Of a stretch of DNA of 47,068 nt, positions 24,377 through 32,147 are shown piece after piece. The stretch covers positions 1-47,068 of the forward strand of contig CAMCMZ010000025.1 of NCBI GenBank assembly GCA_945876185.1, in the 5' to 3' direction. Within the stretch, counting starts at the first letter, position 1; every line of letters starts with the position of its first letter. The notes beneath the pieces were generated by a model. The model was not told the origin of the DNA, did no database searches, and saw only the letters and a program-made list of their open reading frames with translations. The position numbers were made by a program, and so were the translations under genes. This DNA is from Candidatus Kuenenia stuttgartensis. Its GTDB lineage: Bacteria; Planctomycetota; UBA11346.

Positions 24377-26086
24377 TCAGGTCGATCCGGTCGGCTTCTC
24401 CATCTTCACCTTGGGCCGTTCGGTCAGCATTTGGGCGTAGCCGGCGCCGGCGGGGATCATTGGGAAGACGTTGTCCTCTTTCACGACCTCGGCGTTGACC
24501 AGGCACGGGCCGGTCTGGGCCATCGCCCATTTCAGGACCTTGTCGACATCGCCGGCGCGGGTGACGTTCTTGCCGGGCACGCCATAGGCGGCGGCGAGTT
24601 TGACGAAGTCGGGATTGCCTTCGAGATCCGAACCCATCAGACGGTTGTCGAAGAACAGTTCCTGCCACTGCCGGATCATGCCCAGGTAGTGGTTGTTGAT
24701 GACCAGGATCTTGACCGGGACTTTTTGCAGAAACGCCGTGGCGAGTTCACACAGGGTCATCTGGAAACCACCGTCGCCGACGATCGCCCACGACGGCTTG
24801 CCGGTCGCCATCGAGGCACCGATCGCCGACGGGAAACCGAAGCCCATGGTGCCGGCGCCGCCGGAGCTGATCCAATGGCGATGCTTGGTGGTGCGGCAGA
24901 ATTGAGCCGCCCACATCTGGTGCTGGCCGACGTCGGTGGTGATGATGCAGTCGCGGCCGCCGACCTGGTCCAGGCGGTCGAGCACGTATTCAGCGCGAAG
25001 TCCGCCTTTTTTGGCGTATTTCAGCGGGTACTGCTTGCGCCAGCCGTTCAAGTCCTTCCACCATTCGGCGGTGTCGAGCTTGCCGACCAGCGGGATGAGG
25101 TCTTCGATGACCAGCTTGGCGTCGCCGGCGATGCAGACGTCGGGGCGGATGATCTTGTTGAACTCGGCGATGTCGATGTCGACGTGGATCTTGGCCGCGT
25201 CCTTGCAGAATTCGCTGACCTTGCCGGTGATGCGGTCGTCCCAGCGCGCCCCGATCGCCATGATCAGGTCGCAATTCTGGATCGCCTTGTTGGCGTAGGC
25301 GGTGCCGTGCATGCCGAGCATGCCGAGGTGGATGGGGGAATCCTCGGGGCAGGCGCCCTTGCCGAGCAGCGTGTTGACGATGGGCGCGCCAAGTTTTTCC
25401 GCGAACTGCATGATCGCCCGACCGGCGTTGGAAATCAGCGCGCCGTGGCCGACGTACAGCACCGGCTTTTTGCTCTTCATCAGCAATCCAGCAGCCTTCT
25501 TGAGCGCCTCCGGATTGCCACGGCCGGGGACCTTGTAGCCGGGCAGGCGGACCGTGTCGACGAAGTCGGCGGTACACGGACCTTGCGTGATGTCCTTGGG
25601 CAGGTCGATCAGGACCGGGCCGGGACGGCCGGTAGTCGCGATGTGCCAGGCTTCTTTCATGATGCGCGGGATGTCGTTGGCGTTCTTGACCAGGTAGCTG
25701 TGCTTGACGACCGGGTAGGTGATGCCGGTGACGTCGGCCTCTTGGAAGGCATCCTTGCCGAGCATCGGGCTGATGGTCTGGCCGGTGAGGACGATCATCG
25801 GAACCGAATCCATCAGCGCAGTCAGCAGGCCGGTGACGCAGTTGGTCGCGCCGGGGCCGGAGGTGACCAGGACGACGCCGGGTTTGCCCGTCGCACGGGC
25901 ATAACCGTCCGCCATGTGGGTCGCGCCCTGTTCATGCCGGACGAGGACGAGTTTGATTTTGGAGTCGATCAGCGCATCGAAGATCGGCATCGCCGCGCCA
26001 CCTGAGTAGCCGTAGATGACTTCGACGCCTTCGCGCTCAAGACACTGGATGACTTTGACGCCGCCGGTGGTGGTTTTGGGGGCCAT
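24377..26086 (-). CDS. ilvB: Acetolactate synthase, large catalytic subunit
   Basis: Thiamine-diphosphate enzyme of 569 residues making acetolactate or acetohydroxybutyrate, the first common step to valine, leucine and isoleucine. The N-terminal domain has GVEVIYGYSGGAAMPIFDAL and RHEQGATHMADGYAR with catalytic Glu52. The FAD-binding middle includes CDLIMAIGARWDDRITG. The TPP/Mg site is GDGGFQMTLCELATA...VINNHYLGMIRQWQ. An AAGGA precedes the ATG. With ilvN immediately downstream this is a standard two-gene operon. No leader peptide or T-box-like structure was recognised upstream. Confidence 0.97.
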   Translation of the reverse strand: MAPKTTTGGVKVIQCLEREGVEVIYGYSGGAAMPIFDALIDSKIKLVLVRHEQGATHMADGYARATGKPGVVLVTSGPGATNCVTGLLTALMDSVPMIVLTGQTISPMLGKDAFQEADVTGITYPVVKHSYLVKNANDIPRIMKEAWHIATTGRPGPVLIDLPKDITQGPCTADFVDTVRLPGYKVPGRGNPEALKKAAGLLMKSKKPVLYVGHGALISNAGRAIMQFAEKLGAPIVNTLLGKGACPEDSPIHLGMLGMHGTAYANKAIQNCDLIMAIGARWDDRITGKVSEFCKDAAKIHVDIDIAEFNKIIRPDVCIAGDAKLVIEDLIPLVGKLDTAEWWKDLNGWRKQYPLKYAKKGGLRAEYVLDRLDQVGGRDCIITTDVGQHQMWAAQFCRTTKHRHWISSGGAGTMGFGFPSAIGASMATGKPSWAIVGDGGFQMTLCELATAFLQKVPVKILVINNHYLGMIRQWQELFFDNRLMGSDLEGNPDFVKLAAAYGVPGKNVTRAGDVDKVLKWAMAQTGPCLVNAEVVKEDNVFPMIPAGAGYAQMLTERPKVKMEKPTGST

Positions 26087-26418
26087 GGGGTTCCTTTTCG
26101 ATCAACTTGCCGGGGAAGAGGCGGTCTAACCGGGACGACGGCCGATGACGACCATCTTCTGATGGCCGAAATCTATTTTCTTAGGGTAAGTTGTCCAGGA
26201 CATTTCCAGATCGTCTATCTAAGGGACATTTTCAGGCACAAAATGGGTTATGGACGAGCGCCATGTCTACACAGAGGACAAATATATTCATTAGTTGACG
26301 ATGTGATGAGGGAGTTTTTTATGAAACGTGATGTTTTTAGCAAAAGTCGATTTCGATCCAAGCGCGGGAAAACTTCGTCTCACGGGGACGGGGGTGCAAA
26401 TGCGGTTTTTGGGATCAT
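26087..26418. other. AT-rich island without a convincing gene
   Basis: This stretch between ilvB and the lipocalin gene is clearly richer in A/T than its surroundings. It contains the near-identical pair GGACATTTCCAG (26198) and GGACATTTTCAG (26224), 26 bases apart. The frames here are short and lack family signatures. It could be a decayed insertion-sequence end or another foreign remnant. Part of it must also hold the ilvB promoter, which reads leftward. Confidence 0.5.
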
Positions 26419-26943
26419 TCACTGCCTGGACGGCTGGGGCACCCTGATCAGGCCGGAAAGGTCATAGCCGAAGGATCGAGCCGATTCCTGCATGGCGGTC
26501 CAGTCGGCCGTGGGGGCAAGCGGTGCGCGATGGAGGAACCAGAGATAGGACTTGGTCGAGGATCCCACCACGGCCCAGCGGTAATCGTCGGCGAGGGCGA
26601 GGACGCGGTATTCGCCGCTGAATGGCCAGAAGAACGTGACGGACAAGGTGGCAGGACCGGTCACCTTGGCGCTGGCGCTGGCGGATTTCAGCGGGCCGTC
26701 GAGGGTCTCGCGGCGGCCGGCGTTCACCACCCGCAGCGCGCCGTCGCTGGCGCGGAAATAGTCGGCGGTGACCGCGACCAGACCGCGCTCGAAGCGGTGA
26801 TCGAACCGCGCGAGTTCGTACCAGGTCCCCAGGTAGCGCGTCCAGTCGACGACCGGACCCGGCGCTGGAGCCGGAGCGCGCTCGGTGCAGGAAGCAAGCA
26901 CGAGGGCGGATATGCCGGCCAGGAGGCGGAAAGCGCAGGACAT
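26419..26943 (-). CDS. blc: Lipocalin-like outer-membrane lipoprotein (Blc-like)
   Basis: A 174-residue lipoprotein. The signal ends in a lipobox around LASC with Cys19 as the lipidated residue; the next residue, Thr, suits outer-membrane sorting. The bacterial lipocalin motif is GTWYELARFDHRFERG (39-54), followed by VTADYFRASDGALRVVN, AKVTGPATLSVTFFWPFSGEYRVLAL and YLWFLHR. Bacterial lipocalins bind fatty acids or lysophospholipids in envelope stress. It is transcribed alone toward the AT-rich island and is divergent from the msr operon. Confidence 0.92.
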   Translation of the reverse strand: MSCAFRLLAGISALVLASCTERAPAPAPGPVVDWTRYLGTWYELARFDHRFERGLVAVTADYFRASDGALRVVNAGRRETLDGPLKSASASAKVTGPATLSVTFFWPFSGEYRVLALADDYRWAVVGSSTKSYLWFLHRAPLAPTADWTAMQESARSFGYDLSGLIRVPQPSRQ

Positions 26944-26977
26944 GGTGGCGAGATCCTATGGTGCTTGAGCGAGGGGA

Positions 26978-26998
26978 GTTTGACTCAGGAAGTCAAAC
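26978..26998. promoter_or_regulatory. Perfect dyad between lipocalin and msrA
   Basis: GTTTGACT, spacer CAGGA, AGTCAAAC: two 8-bp arms with a 5-base centre, 35 bases before the lipocalin start codon and 213 before msrA. The spacing suits a dimeric regulator or a small hairpin. No T-run follows, so a terminator is unlikely. Confidence 0.45.
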
Positions 26999-27020
26999 TG
27001 CTGTACGGGTTGGGATCGTG

Positions 27021-27052
27021 CGGGTCCAGGGGCGAGAGCCACTGGCGGGGCG
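27021..27052 (-). repeat. Dispersed GC-rich hairpin repeat, copy 3
   Basis: Read on the minus strand it begins CGCCCCGCCAG and ends CCTGGACCCG, like copies at 7490-7521 and 16846-16874, but the stem interior has diverged. It lies between lipocalin and msrA. Confidence 0.7.
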
Positions 27053-27210
27053 TAGCGGTCCCCCCGAGGCGAAGCCGAGGCAGCCGGAGGTGACAGGCCA
27101 GCCGGAAGTGCCACGGGACCCGTTTCGGGCGTGCCATCGCCAGCCTATTTGTAAGGTCTGGGCCCGGGTCGCGACGAACCGGCAGTCCGCACCAACCCGA
27201 CGGAGGTCCC

Positions 27211-27864
27211 ATGCGTCTGCTCATCCCTCTCCTTTTCTTGTGCTCGCTGGTCTCGCTGCCGACGGCAGCGGGTGAGGCCGCACAGGTGTCAACGATGGGC
27301 AAGGCCACGCCGCGACCCGCCGTCACCGCGATCGCGATCTTCGGCGGTGGCTGCTTCTGGTTCATGGAATCGGCCTTCCGCACCGTTGACGGTGTGGTAG
27401 AGGCCCAGGTCGGTTTCGCCGGTGGAAAGATCGACGTGCCAACCTATCAGCAGGTCTGCAGCGGCGACACCGGCCACGCCGAAGTGGTGCGCGTGGTCTA
27501 CGATCCGGCCAAGGTCGGCTACGACCGGTTGCTTCGCTTGTTTTTCCAGATGCACGACCCGACCACCTTGAACCGCCAGGGCGCCGATCGTGGAACGCAA
27601 TACCGATCGCTGATCCTGACCACGGACGCGACCCAGTTGGAGACCGCCACCGCGATGAAGGCGACGCTGATCAAGTCTGGCAAACGCGTGGTGACCGAGA
27701 TCGCCGCGCTGCCGCCCGGCGCGGGCCGGTTCCATCCGGCCGGCGAGGATCATCAGGACTACTTCAACCGGCATCCTCGCGAGCCGTACTGCGTCTCGGT
27801 CATCAGGCCGAAGATGGAGCATTTCCGTGCCGTGCTGGCGAATGAAGGGGGAGCCAAGCCATGA
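27211..27864 (+). CDS. msrA: Peptide methionine sulfoxide reductase MsrA, exported
   Basis: Repairs the S-form of methionine sulfoxide in proteins. The 217-residue protein has a signal peptide (RLLIPLLFLCSLVSLPTAAG), so it acts in the periplasm. The catalytic site GGGCFW has Cys48, followed by VGFAGG, PTYQQVCSGDTGHAEVVRVVYDP, FFQMHDPTTLNRQGADRGTQYRS and DYFNRHPREPYC. It overlaps msrB by four bases (ATGA), giving coupled translation. The downstream sigma/anti-sigma pair suggests the operon is self-controlled. Electron donor for recycling is not encoded nearby. Confidence 0.96.
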   Translation: MRLLIPLLFLCSLVSLPTAAGEAAQVSTMGKATPRPAVTAIAIFGGGCFWFMESAFRTVDGVVEAQVGFAGGKIDVPTYQQVCSGDTGHAEVVRVVYDPAKVGYDRLLRLFFQMHDPTTLNRQGADRGTQYRSLILTTDATQLETATAMKATLIKSGKRVVTEIAALPPGAGRFHPAGEDHQDYFNRHPREPYCVSVIRPKMEHFRAVLANEGGAKP

Positions 27865-28424
27865 ACCTGCCACGCATCGCCTTCGCGCTGGCCGCAGTCG
27901 CCCTGGTCGCGGCGGGCCTCCATGCCGTGATCGGTGCCGAACCAGCGCCACCCGCCAGCGACCCGGCGGTGGTGCCGACCATCACCGTGCGCGAACTGAA
28001 AGATGGCAACCTCGCCCCGGCGCGCGCCATGCCGGCGGTGCGCAAGGATGCGGCGACTTGGAAAAAGGATCTGCCGGCCAGGGTCTTCGCCATCCTGCGG
28101 CAACAGGACACCGAACGGCCCTTTACCAGCGCGCTGCTTAAAGAGCAGCGCCTCGGCTGGTTCGTCTGCGCCGGCTGCGGTCTGCCGCTCTACGCCAGCG
28201 CGGACAAGTTCGATTCCGGTACCGGCTGGCCGAGCTTCACCCGCGCCGCTGATCCGGCCCAGATCGTCCGCCTCAGCGACCAGAGCCACGGCTGGAAGCG
28301 GGTCGAGCTGCGCTGTGCCCGCTGCGACGGGCATCTGGGCCACGTCTTCGACGACGGGCCGGCACCGACCGGCGAACGGCACTGCATCAACGGCCTGGCC
28401 CTGGATTTCAAGCCGGCACCGTGA
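27861..28424 (+). CDS. msrB: Peptide methionine sulfoxide reductase MsrB, exported or anchored
   Basis: Repairs the R-form of methionine sulfoxide. The 187-residue protein has an N-terminal hydrophobic segment (IAFALAAVALVAAGL), a signal peptide or anchor. The zinc site is C103-x2-C106 and C152-x2-C155; the catalytic Cys is 175 in RHCINGLAL. The blocks FDSGTGWPSF and DGHLGHVFDDGP are typical. With MsrA it forms a complete periplasmic repair pair in separate genes, whereas many bacteria use a fused MsrAB or the MsrPQ system. Confidence 0.96.
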   Translation: MNLPRIAFALAAVALVAAGLHAVIGAEPAPPASDPAVVPTITVRELKDGNLAPARAMPAVRKDAATWKKDLPARVFAILRQQDTERPFTSALLKEQRLGWFVCAGCGLPLYASADKFDSGTGWPSFTRAADPAQIVRLSDQSHGWKRVELRCARCDGHLGHVFDDGPAPTGERHCINGLALDFKPAP

Positions 28425-28528
28425 TCCTTGCTGGCATCGCGTCAGCAGGTCTCGCGTCAGCGGGCCTCACGCTCAGGATGGCGGCCTGGTCACTGGATCG
28501 CCCTCGTGGCGGCAGGACGCTGGCAGTC

Positions 28529-29134
28529 ATGGTCGACCCGGTTCCGGCAGCCTCGGTTTCCCCAGATGCCTGGGTCGAGGCGCATGCCGAGGCGCTTTTC
28601 CGCTTTGCCCTGACCCGCCTGCGCCGCCGCCAGGACGCCGAGGACGCGGTGCAGGAAGCCCTGCTCGCGGCCATCCAGGCGCGCCGTGATTTCCGCGGTG
28701 ACAGCAGCGAGCGCACCTGGCTCATCGGCATCCTGCACCACAAGATCGTCGACCGGATCCGCCTGCTCACGCGCGAGGATTCCTTTGCTGACTCGGCCAG
28801 CGCAACCGACGACGCGGATGTCGCCTGGTGGAAGCCCGACGGTCATTGGGCGCGTCCGATGCCGGCCTGGCGCCAACCCAGTTCCCCCGAGGAACCGGCG
28901 GAAATGGCTGATAAGCACGAGTTCTGGCAGCAGGTCCGGCGCTGTCTGGCGGCCCTGCCCGAGCGGCAGGCGCAGGTGTTCGCCTTGCGCACGTTCGATG
29001 ACGTCGCTGCGGACGACATCTGCCGTCAGACCGGCATCAGCGCGGCCAACCTCTGGGTGCTGCTGCACCGGGCACGCACCCGGCTGCGCGACTGCCTGGG
29101 ATCGACCTGGTTCGCCCCGGAAACCCAGCCATGA
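28529..29134 (+). CDS. ECF-type RNA polymerase sigma-70 factor
   Basis: A 201-residue extracytoplasmic-function sigma factor. Region 2 covers AEALFRFALTRLRRRQDAEDAVQEALLAA to RTWLIGILHHKIVDRIR. A linker rich in Asp/Trp/Pro follows. Region 4 is LAALPERQAQVFALRTFDDVAADDICRQTGISAANLWVLLHRARTRL. I use the ATG at 28529. A GTG at 28421 overlapping the msrB stop would add a 36-residue extension with no family match, though its coupling geometry is tempting. The zinc anti-sigma gene overlaps its end by four bases, so it is probably its partner. It likely drives this operon and other stress genes. Confidence 0.92.
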   Translation: MVDPVPAASVSPDAWVEAHAEALFRFALTRLRRRQDAEDAVQEALLAAIQARRDFRGDSSERTWLIGILHHKIVDRIRLLTREDSFADSASATDDADVAWWKPDGHWARPMPAWRQPSSPEEPAEMADKHEFWQQVRRCLAALPERQAQVFALRTFDDVAADDICRQTGISAANLWVLLHRARTRLRDCLGSTWFAPETQP

Positions 29135-29418
29135 ATGGAGAAAGCTCGGCGCTCACGGCCATCGCCTCCTGCCGCGTGGCTTCGCGTCTGATGTCGATCG
29201 CCCTCGACCGTCCCCTGCTGGTGCGTGAGCGACTGGCGATGCACACGCACCTTGCCCTGTGCGCTGCCTGCCGGGCCTATCGCCGCCAGATCAGGCGGAT
29301 CGACGCAATCCTGCGCACAGCGACCGCAGCCCCTCTGCCAGGCGGCGAGGCGCTCGATGCCGCCGCGCGCGAGCACATCCGCGTGCAACTGCATCAGGCC
29401 TGGGCGCGAGAACCCTGA
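29131..29418 (+). CDS. Zinc-binding anti-sigma factor (ZAS/zf-HC2 type)
   Basis: A 95-residue cytoplasmic protein. The motif H40-x3-C44-x2-C47 (HLALCAACRAYRRQIRRID) is the ZAS zinc site seen in anti-sigma factors such as RsrA and ChrR. No membrane helix is present, so this is the soluble kind, which often senses oxidation directly through the zinc cysteines. It overlaps the sigma gene by four bases (ATGA). The combination with msrA-msrB suggests a redox-controlled sigma, but the sensing mode is inferred. Confidence 0.85.
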   Translation: MNGESSALTAIASCRVASRLMSIALDRPLLVRERLAMHTHLALCAACRAYRRQIRRIDAILRTATAAPLPGGEALDAAAREHIRVQLHQAWAREP

Positions 29419-29550
29419 TCCGCGCGGTTGACGCGGTGGCAGCATCAGCGGGACGGCCAGATCCCACCGCACCCTGGACACGAAAAGTCAGCCGTCACCA
29501 TGACCGGCGGCGCGATGCCGCGGATGACCCGCCTGCGCCACGGAGCCACG

Positions 29551-29952
29551 ATGCGCCTTTTACCCCTGACTTCCTGCGTGCTTGCCCTGGCGTTCGCCGC
29601 GGCTGAGGACCATGGCGCCGTGACCCTGACGGGCAACGCCGTCTGGTCGAGCCAGGCGAAGAAGGCCATCCCGGTCACCCTGATCTGCACTCCCGACGGC
29701 AAGGGCGGCTGGACCACCACGTTCACCGCCGACTGGGACAAGAAGTCCTATACCTACATTGGCACGCTGTCCGGCAATCTAAAGGACGGCGACTTCAGCG
29801 GTGAAGCGACCGAGGCGAAGGGCAAACGGAAATGGACGATCAAAGGGACCGCCACCGCCGGCGCGCTCGCCGCCAAGCACAGCGAGAACAACAAGGAATC
29901 CGGCAGCTTTTCGCTCAAGCCGGGCAAGCCCGAGGATGCCAAGAAGTCTTGA
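29551..29952 (+). CDS. Small exported protein of unknown function
   Basis: A 133-residue protein starting at ATG 29551 (GGAG six bases upstream), with a signal peptide MRLLPLTSCVLALAFAAAED. The mature part is beta-rich and Lys/Thr/Gly-rich (VTLTGNAVWSSQAKKAIPV, KGGWTTTFTADWDKKSYTY, GDFSGEATEAKGKRKWTIK) and ends in a charged tail. It looks like a small secreted beta-sandwich. No family was recognised. It follows the anti-sigma gene by 132 bases and may belong to the same regulon. Confidence 0.65.
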   Translation: MRLLPLTSCVLALAFAAAEDHGAVTLTGNAVWSSQAKKAIPVTLICTPDGKGGWTTTFTADWDKKSYTYIGTLSGNLKDGDFSGEATEAKGKRKWTIKGTATAGALAAKHSENNKESGSFSLKPGKPEDAKKS

Positions 29953-30050
29953 AACCCAGGAACGGCAAAGCTCGCCGTCTGGATGCGAAGATTGAACATC
30001 AAGCCATGCGGTTCGAGGCGGTTCGCGGCGGGTCATGGCCTGAACCCGGT

Positions 30051-31070
30051 TCACGGCTTCGCGGCTGGCGGCACCAATGCCAGCACCCGCTGGACGAGAT
30101 CGCGATAGTTTGGTTGGGCGGCGGCGCGGTGCTGCATGGCGAGCGCAAGCGCGGCGCAGCGGACGGGATCAGCGAGCAGCGCGGTGGCGCGGTGGCGCAA
30201 TTCGGCGGGGGTGCGGAATGAGATTTCGGACGTCAGATCGCCGTAGATGCGCTCGACCTCGGGGCTCCATTCGGACAGCAGCAACGTTCCGCACAAGGCG
30301 ACATCGAGCAGACGATGGTTGGCTCCGGCGCCCGCCCCATGCCCCTGGTCGAACGAGGAAACGTTGATCGCCACCTGGGTTCGGTGCAGCGTGTCCAGCA
30401 AGTCGTCGCCCCACAACGCCTCGGCCATATGGTGATCGGCGAATCCCTGCTTCGTCCAATGTGGCCCATAAAGATGCAGCGGCAGGTCGGCGATGGCGCG
30501 GAAAAAGGGATCCCGGCGGCGGTTCCAGCCGCCGACGAAGACCAGCGGCAGGTCACGTGCCTGCGGCCGGGACGCCGGCCGGAAGCGCACGGTGTCGGCG
30601 GCGATCGCCGACAAATGGGCGATGCCGGATTCCGTCCGCCAGGTACCGATCGAGGCGAAATGTGTGAATTCGTTAACCAGACTTCGTTCACGCACCTGGC
30701 ACGCGGTGTCCTTCACCCACCAACCGATTGTCGCTTTCACCCCATGCCGTTGGGCCAGTGATCGCACCAGACCTGGTCGGAAGCTGTTGCCGAGCAGGAC
30801 CAGGATCACCTCAGGCCGGAAGGCGGCGACGCGCGCCGTGAGTCGGCGGTTGCGCACCCAGGCGCTCGATCCCGGCAGCCAATGTTCGCAGCCGGGAACC
30901 ACGCTGCGTCCGATCCGCACCAGATGCTTGGCGAGGTACTGGTGCGTCCACGGTTCGGGCTGACTATCGAAGCAGTCGACCTCATGCCCGAGGGCGCGCG
31001 CCGCCTCGGCCAACGACCGCCCCAACGGAATCGCGTCGGGCCCGAAAAAGTAGGAGATCAGTAGGCGCAT
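30051..31070 (-). CDS. Glycosyltransferase, CgeB/GT4-like
   Basis: A 339-residue protein with two Rossmann-like halves, as in GT-B enzymes. The N-terminal half begins MRLLISYFFGPDAIPLGRSL and has FRPEVILVLLGNSFRPGLV. The C-terminal half has PLVFVGGWNRRRDPFFRAI, LHLYGPHW, INVSSFDQGHG and NHRLLDVALCGTLLLSEWSPEVERIY, the last resembling the nucleotide-sugar binding region of CgeB and group-1 glycosyltransferases. The ATG at 31070 follows AGGAC. Donor and acceptor are unknown. It stands alone between the msr operon and an AraC gene; envelope or exopolysaccharide decoration is a guess. Confidence 0.8.
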   Translation of the reverse strand: MRLLISYFFGPDAIPLGRSLAEAARALGHEVDCFDSQPEPWTHQYLAKHLVRIGRSVVPGCEHWLPGSSAWVRNRRLTARVAAFRPEVILVLLGNSFRPGLVRSLAQRHGVKATIGWWVKDTACQVRERSLVNEFTHFASIGTWRTESGIAHLSAIAADTVRFRPASRPQARDLPLVFVGGWNRRRDPFFRAIADLPLHLYGPHWTKQGFADHHMAEALWGDDLLDTLHRTQVAINVSSFDQGHGAGAGANHRLLDVALCGTLLLSEWSPEVERIYGDLTSEISFRTPAELRHRATALLADPVRCAALALAMQHRAAAQPNYRDLVQRVLALVPPAAKP

Positions 31071-31139
31071 GTCCTGCGGATGCTTGCCGATGGCGGCGCG
31101 GGTCAAACCCCGTCCAGCTCGTCCGGCATCTGCGGGGAT

Positions 31140-32054
31140 CTATCCCGATCCACGCCCGCCCAGGTCGCGGAACCCGGTTGGGGTGGTGCCGACCTCGCTG
31201 CGGAAGTGGCGGGTGAACTCGTGGCTGCGTGCATAGCCGGCCCGTTCGGCGATGGCGGCGATGCTGAGATCGGTTTCCAGCAGCAGGTGCTTGGCCTGCA
31301 TCAGGCGGTTGCGGCGCACCAGTTCGGCCGGGGTGAGGCCATAGATGCGGCGGAAGCGATGCCGCAGGGCGTCGTAGTTGGGCACCTGGCGATGGAGCAC
31401 TCCGACGAGCCGGGCGGGATTGCCGTGATGCTGTTGGATGAGATCGAACAGGCGGGCCGCTTCGGCGTCGGCAGCAGCCTGTTCGCCGCCACCGCGACTC
31501 GGTACGGTGGCGACCGGGATGCGGTCGGGGTGCTCATGTCCGCGCGCCACCGCGACCAGCAGCAGGCGCAACCAGGCTGAGGCTGCGCTTGCGGCACCAG
31601 GACGTTGGCCGTGGTGTTCGGCGACCAGGCGGCGGAACAGCTCCTGCCAGCGACCCAGGACCGGATCGAGGAGGGTCCAGACCCGCTTGGCCGGATCTGC
31701 TGCCTGCAGCGCCGGACACTCATCCAGCAGCGCCTCGTCGACCTCGTAGTGGACCACCCAGAGCGTGGGCTGGTCGCCAGGCGCGTTGATGTAGCCGTGC
31801 TCTTCGCCACGGCGGAAGAGGAACAGGGTGTCGGGCCGGACCGTGAGTTCGACGCCGGCATGGATCGCCGTGCAGGCGCTGCCAGTGAACAGGCAAAGTT
31901 CGTCATAGGCGTGGCGGTGGCGGTGGCACCCATCGCCGGGCCGCGACGGCGTGACGTTCAGGGAAACCACGCGCGGCAGGGGATCCTTGCGCACAGGCGC
32001 AGGTTGCCGCTTGGCCGCCGCCGGGCCAGCGGAACGCCTCCGATCCGGCGACAC
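31140..32054 (-). CDS. AraC-family transcriptional regulator
   Basis: A 304-residue regulator. The N-terminal cupin-like sensor has HRHRHAYDELCLFTGS and LFLFRRGEEHGY. The C-terminal double helix-turn-helix includes YDALRHRFRRIYGLTPAELVRRNRLMQAKHLLLETDLSIAAIAERAGYARSHEFTRHFRSEVGTTPTGF (here split for reading: first helix pair before LTPAEL, second after DLSIAAIAE). The GTG at 32054 gives the longest frame; the true start may be slightly inside. It is divergent from the URO-D-like gene, with 93 bases between, so it probably controls that gene. Confidence 0.9.
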   Translation of the reverse strand: MSPDRRRSAGPAAAKRQPAPVRKDPLPRVVSLNVTPSRPGDGCHRHRHAYDELCLFTGSACTAIHAGVELTVRPDTLFLFRRGEEHGYINAPGDQPTLWVVHYEVDEALLDECPALQAADPAKRVWTLLDPVLGRWQELFRRLVAEHHGQRPGAASAASAWLRLLLVAVARGHEHPDRIPVATVPSRGGGEQAAADAEAARLFDLIQQHHGNPARLVGVLHRQVPNYDALRHRFRRIYGLTPAELVRRNRLMQAKHLLLETDLSIAAIAERAGYARSHEFTRHFRSEVGTTPTGFRDLGGRGSG

Positions 32055-32147
32055 GGATCTCCGCGCCGGCGGTTGGCGTCAGATCGCATGCGGTTAGCAT
32101 CTTCGCTGATCCACCGATCCGTCACCCAGCCCATCCCAGGTGATCCT

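Noticed and set aside
23981-26005. Long open frame opposite to ilvN and ilvB (over 670 codons)
   Set aside because: It crosses two real genes and their gap on the other strand and shows no domain; it is a composition artefact.
26087-26160. T-box, riboswitch or attenuation leader before ilvB
   Set aside because: No specifier stem, leader peptide with runs of branched-chain codons, or terminator/antiterminator pair could be recognised.
26162-26467. Open frame of about 100 codons in the AT-rich island
   Set aside because: No family signature and no ribosome binding site, and it runs into the antisense of the lipocalin gene.
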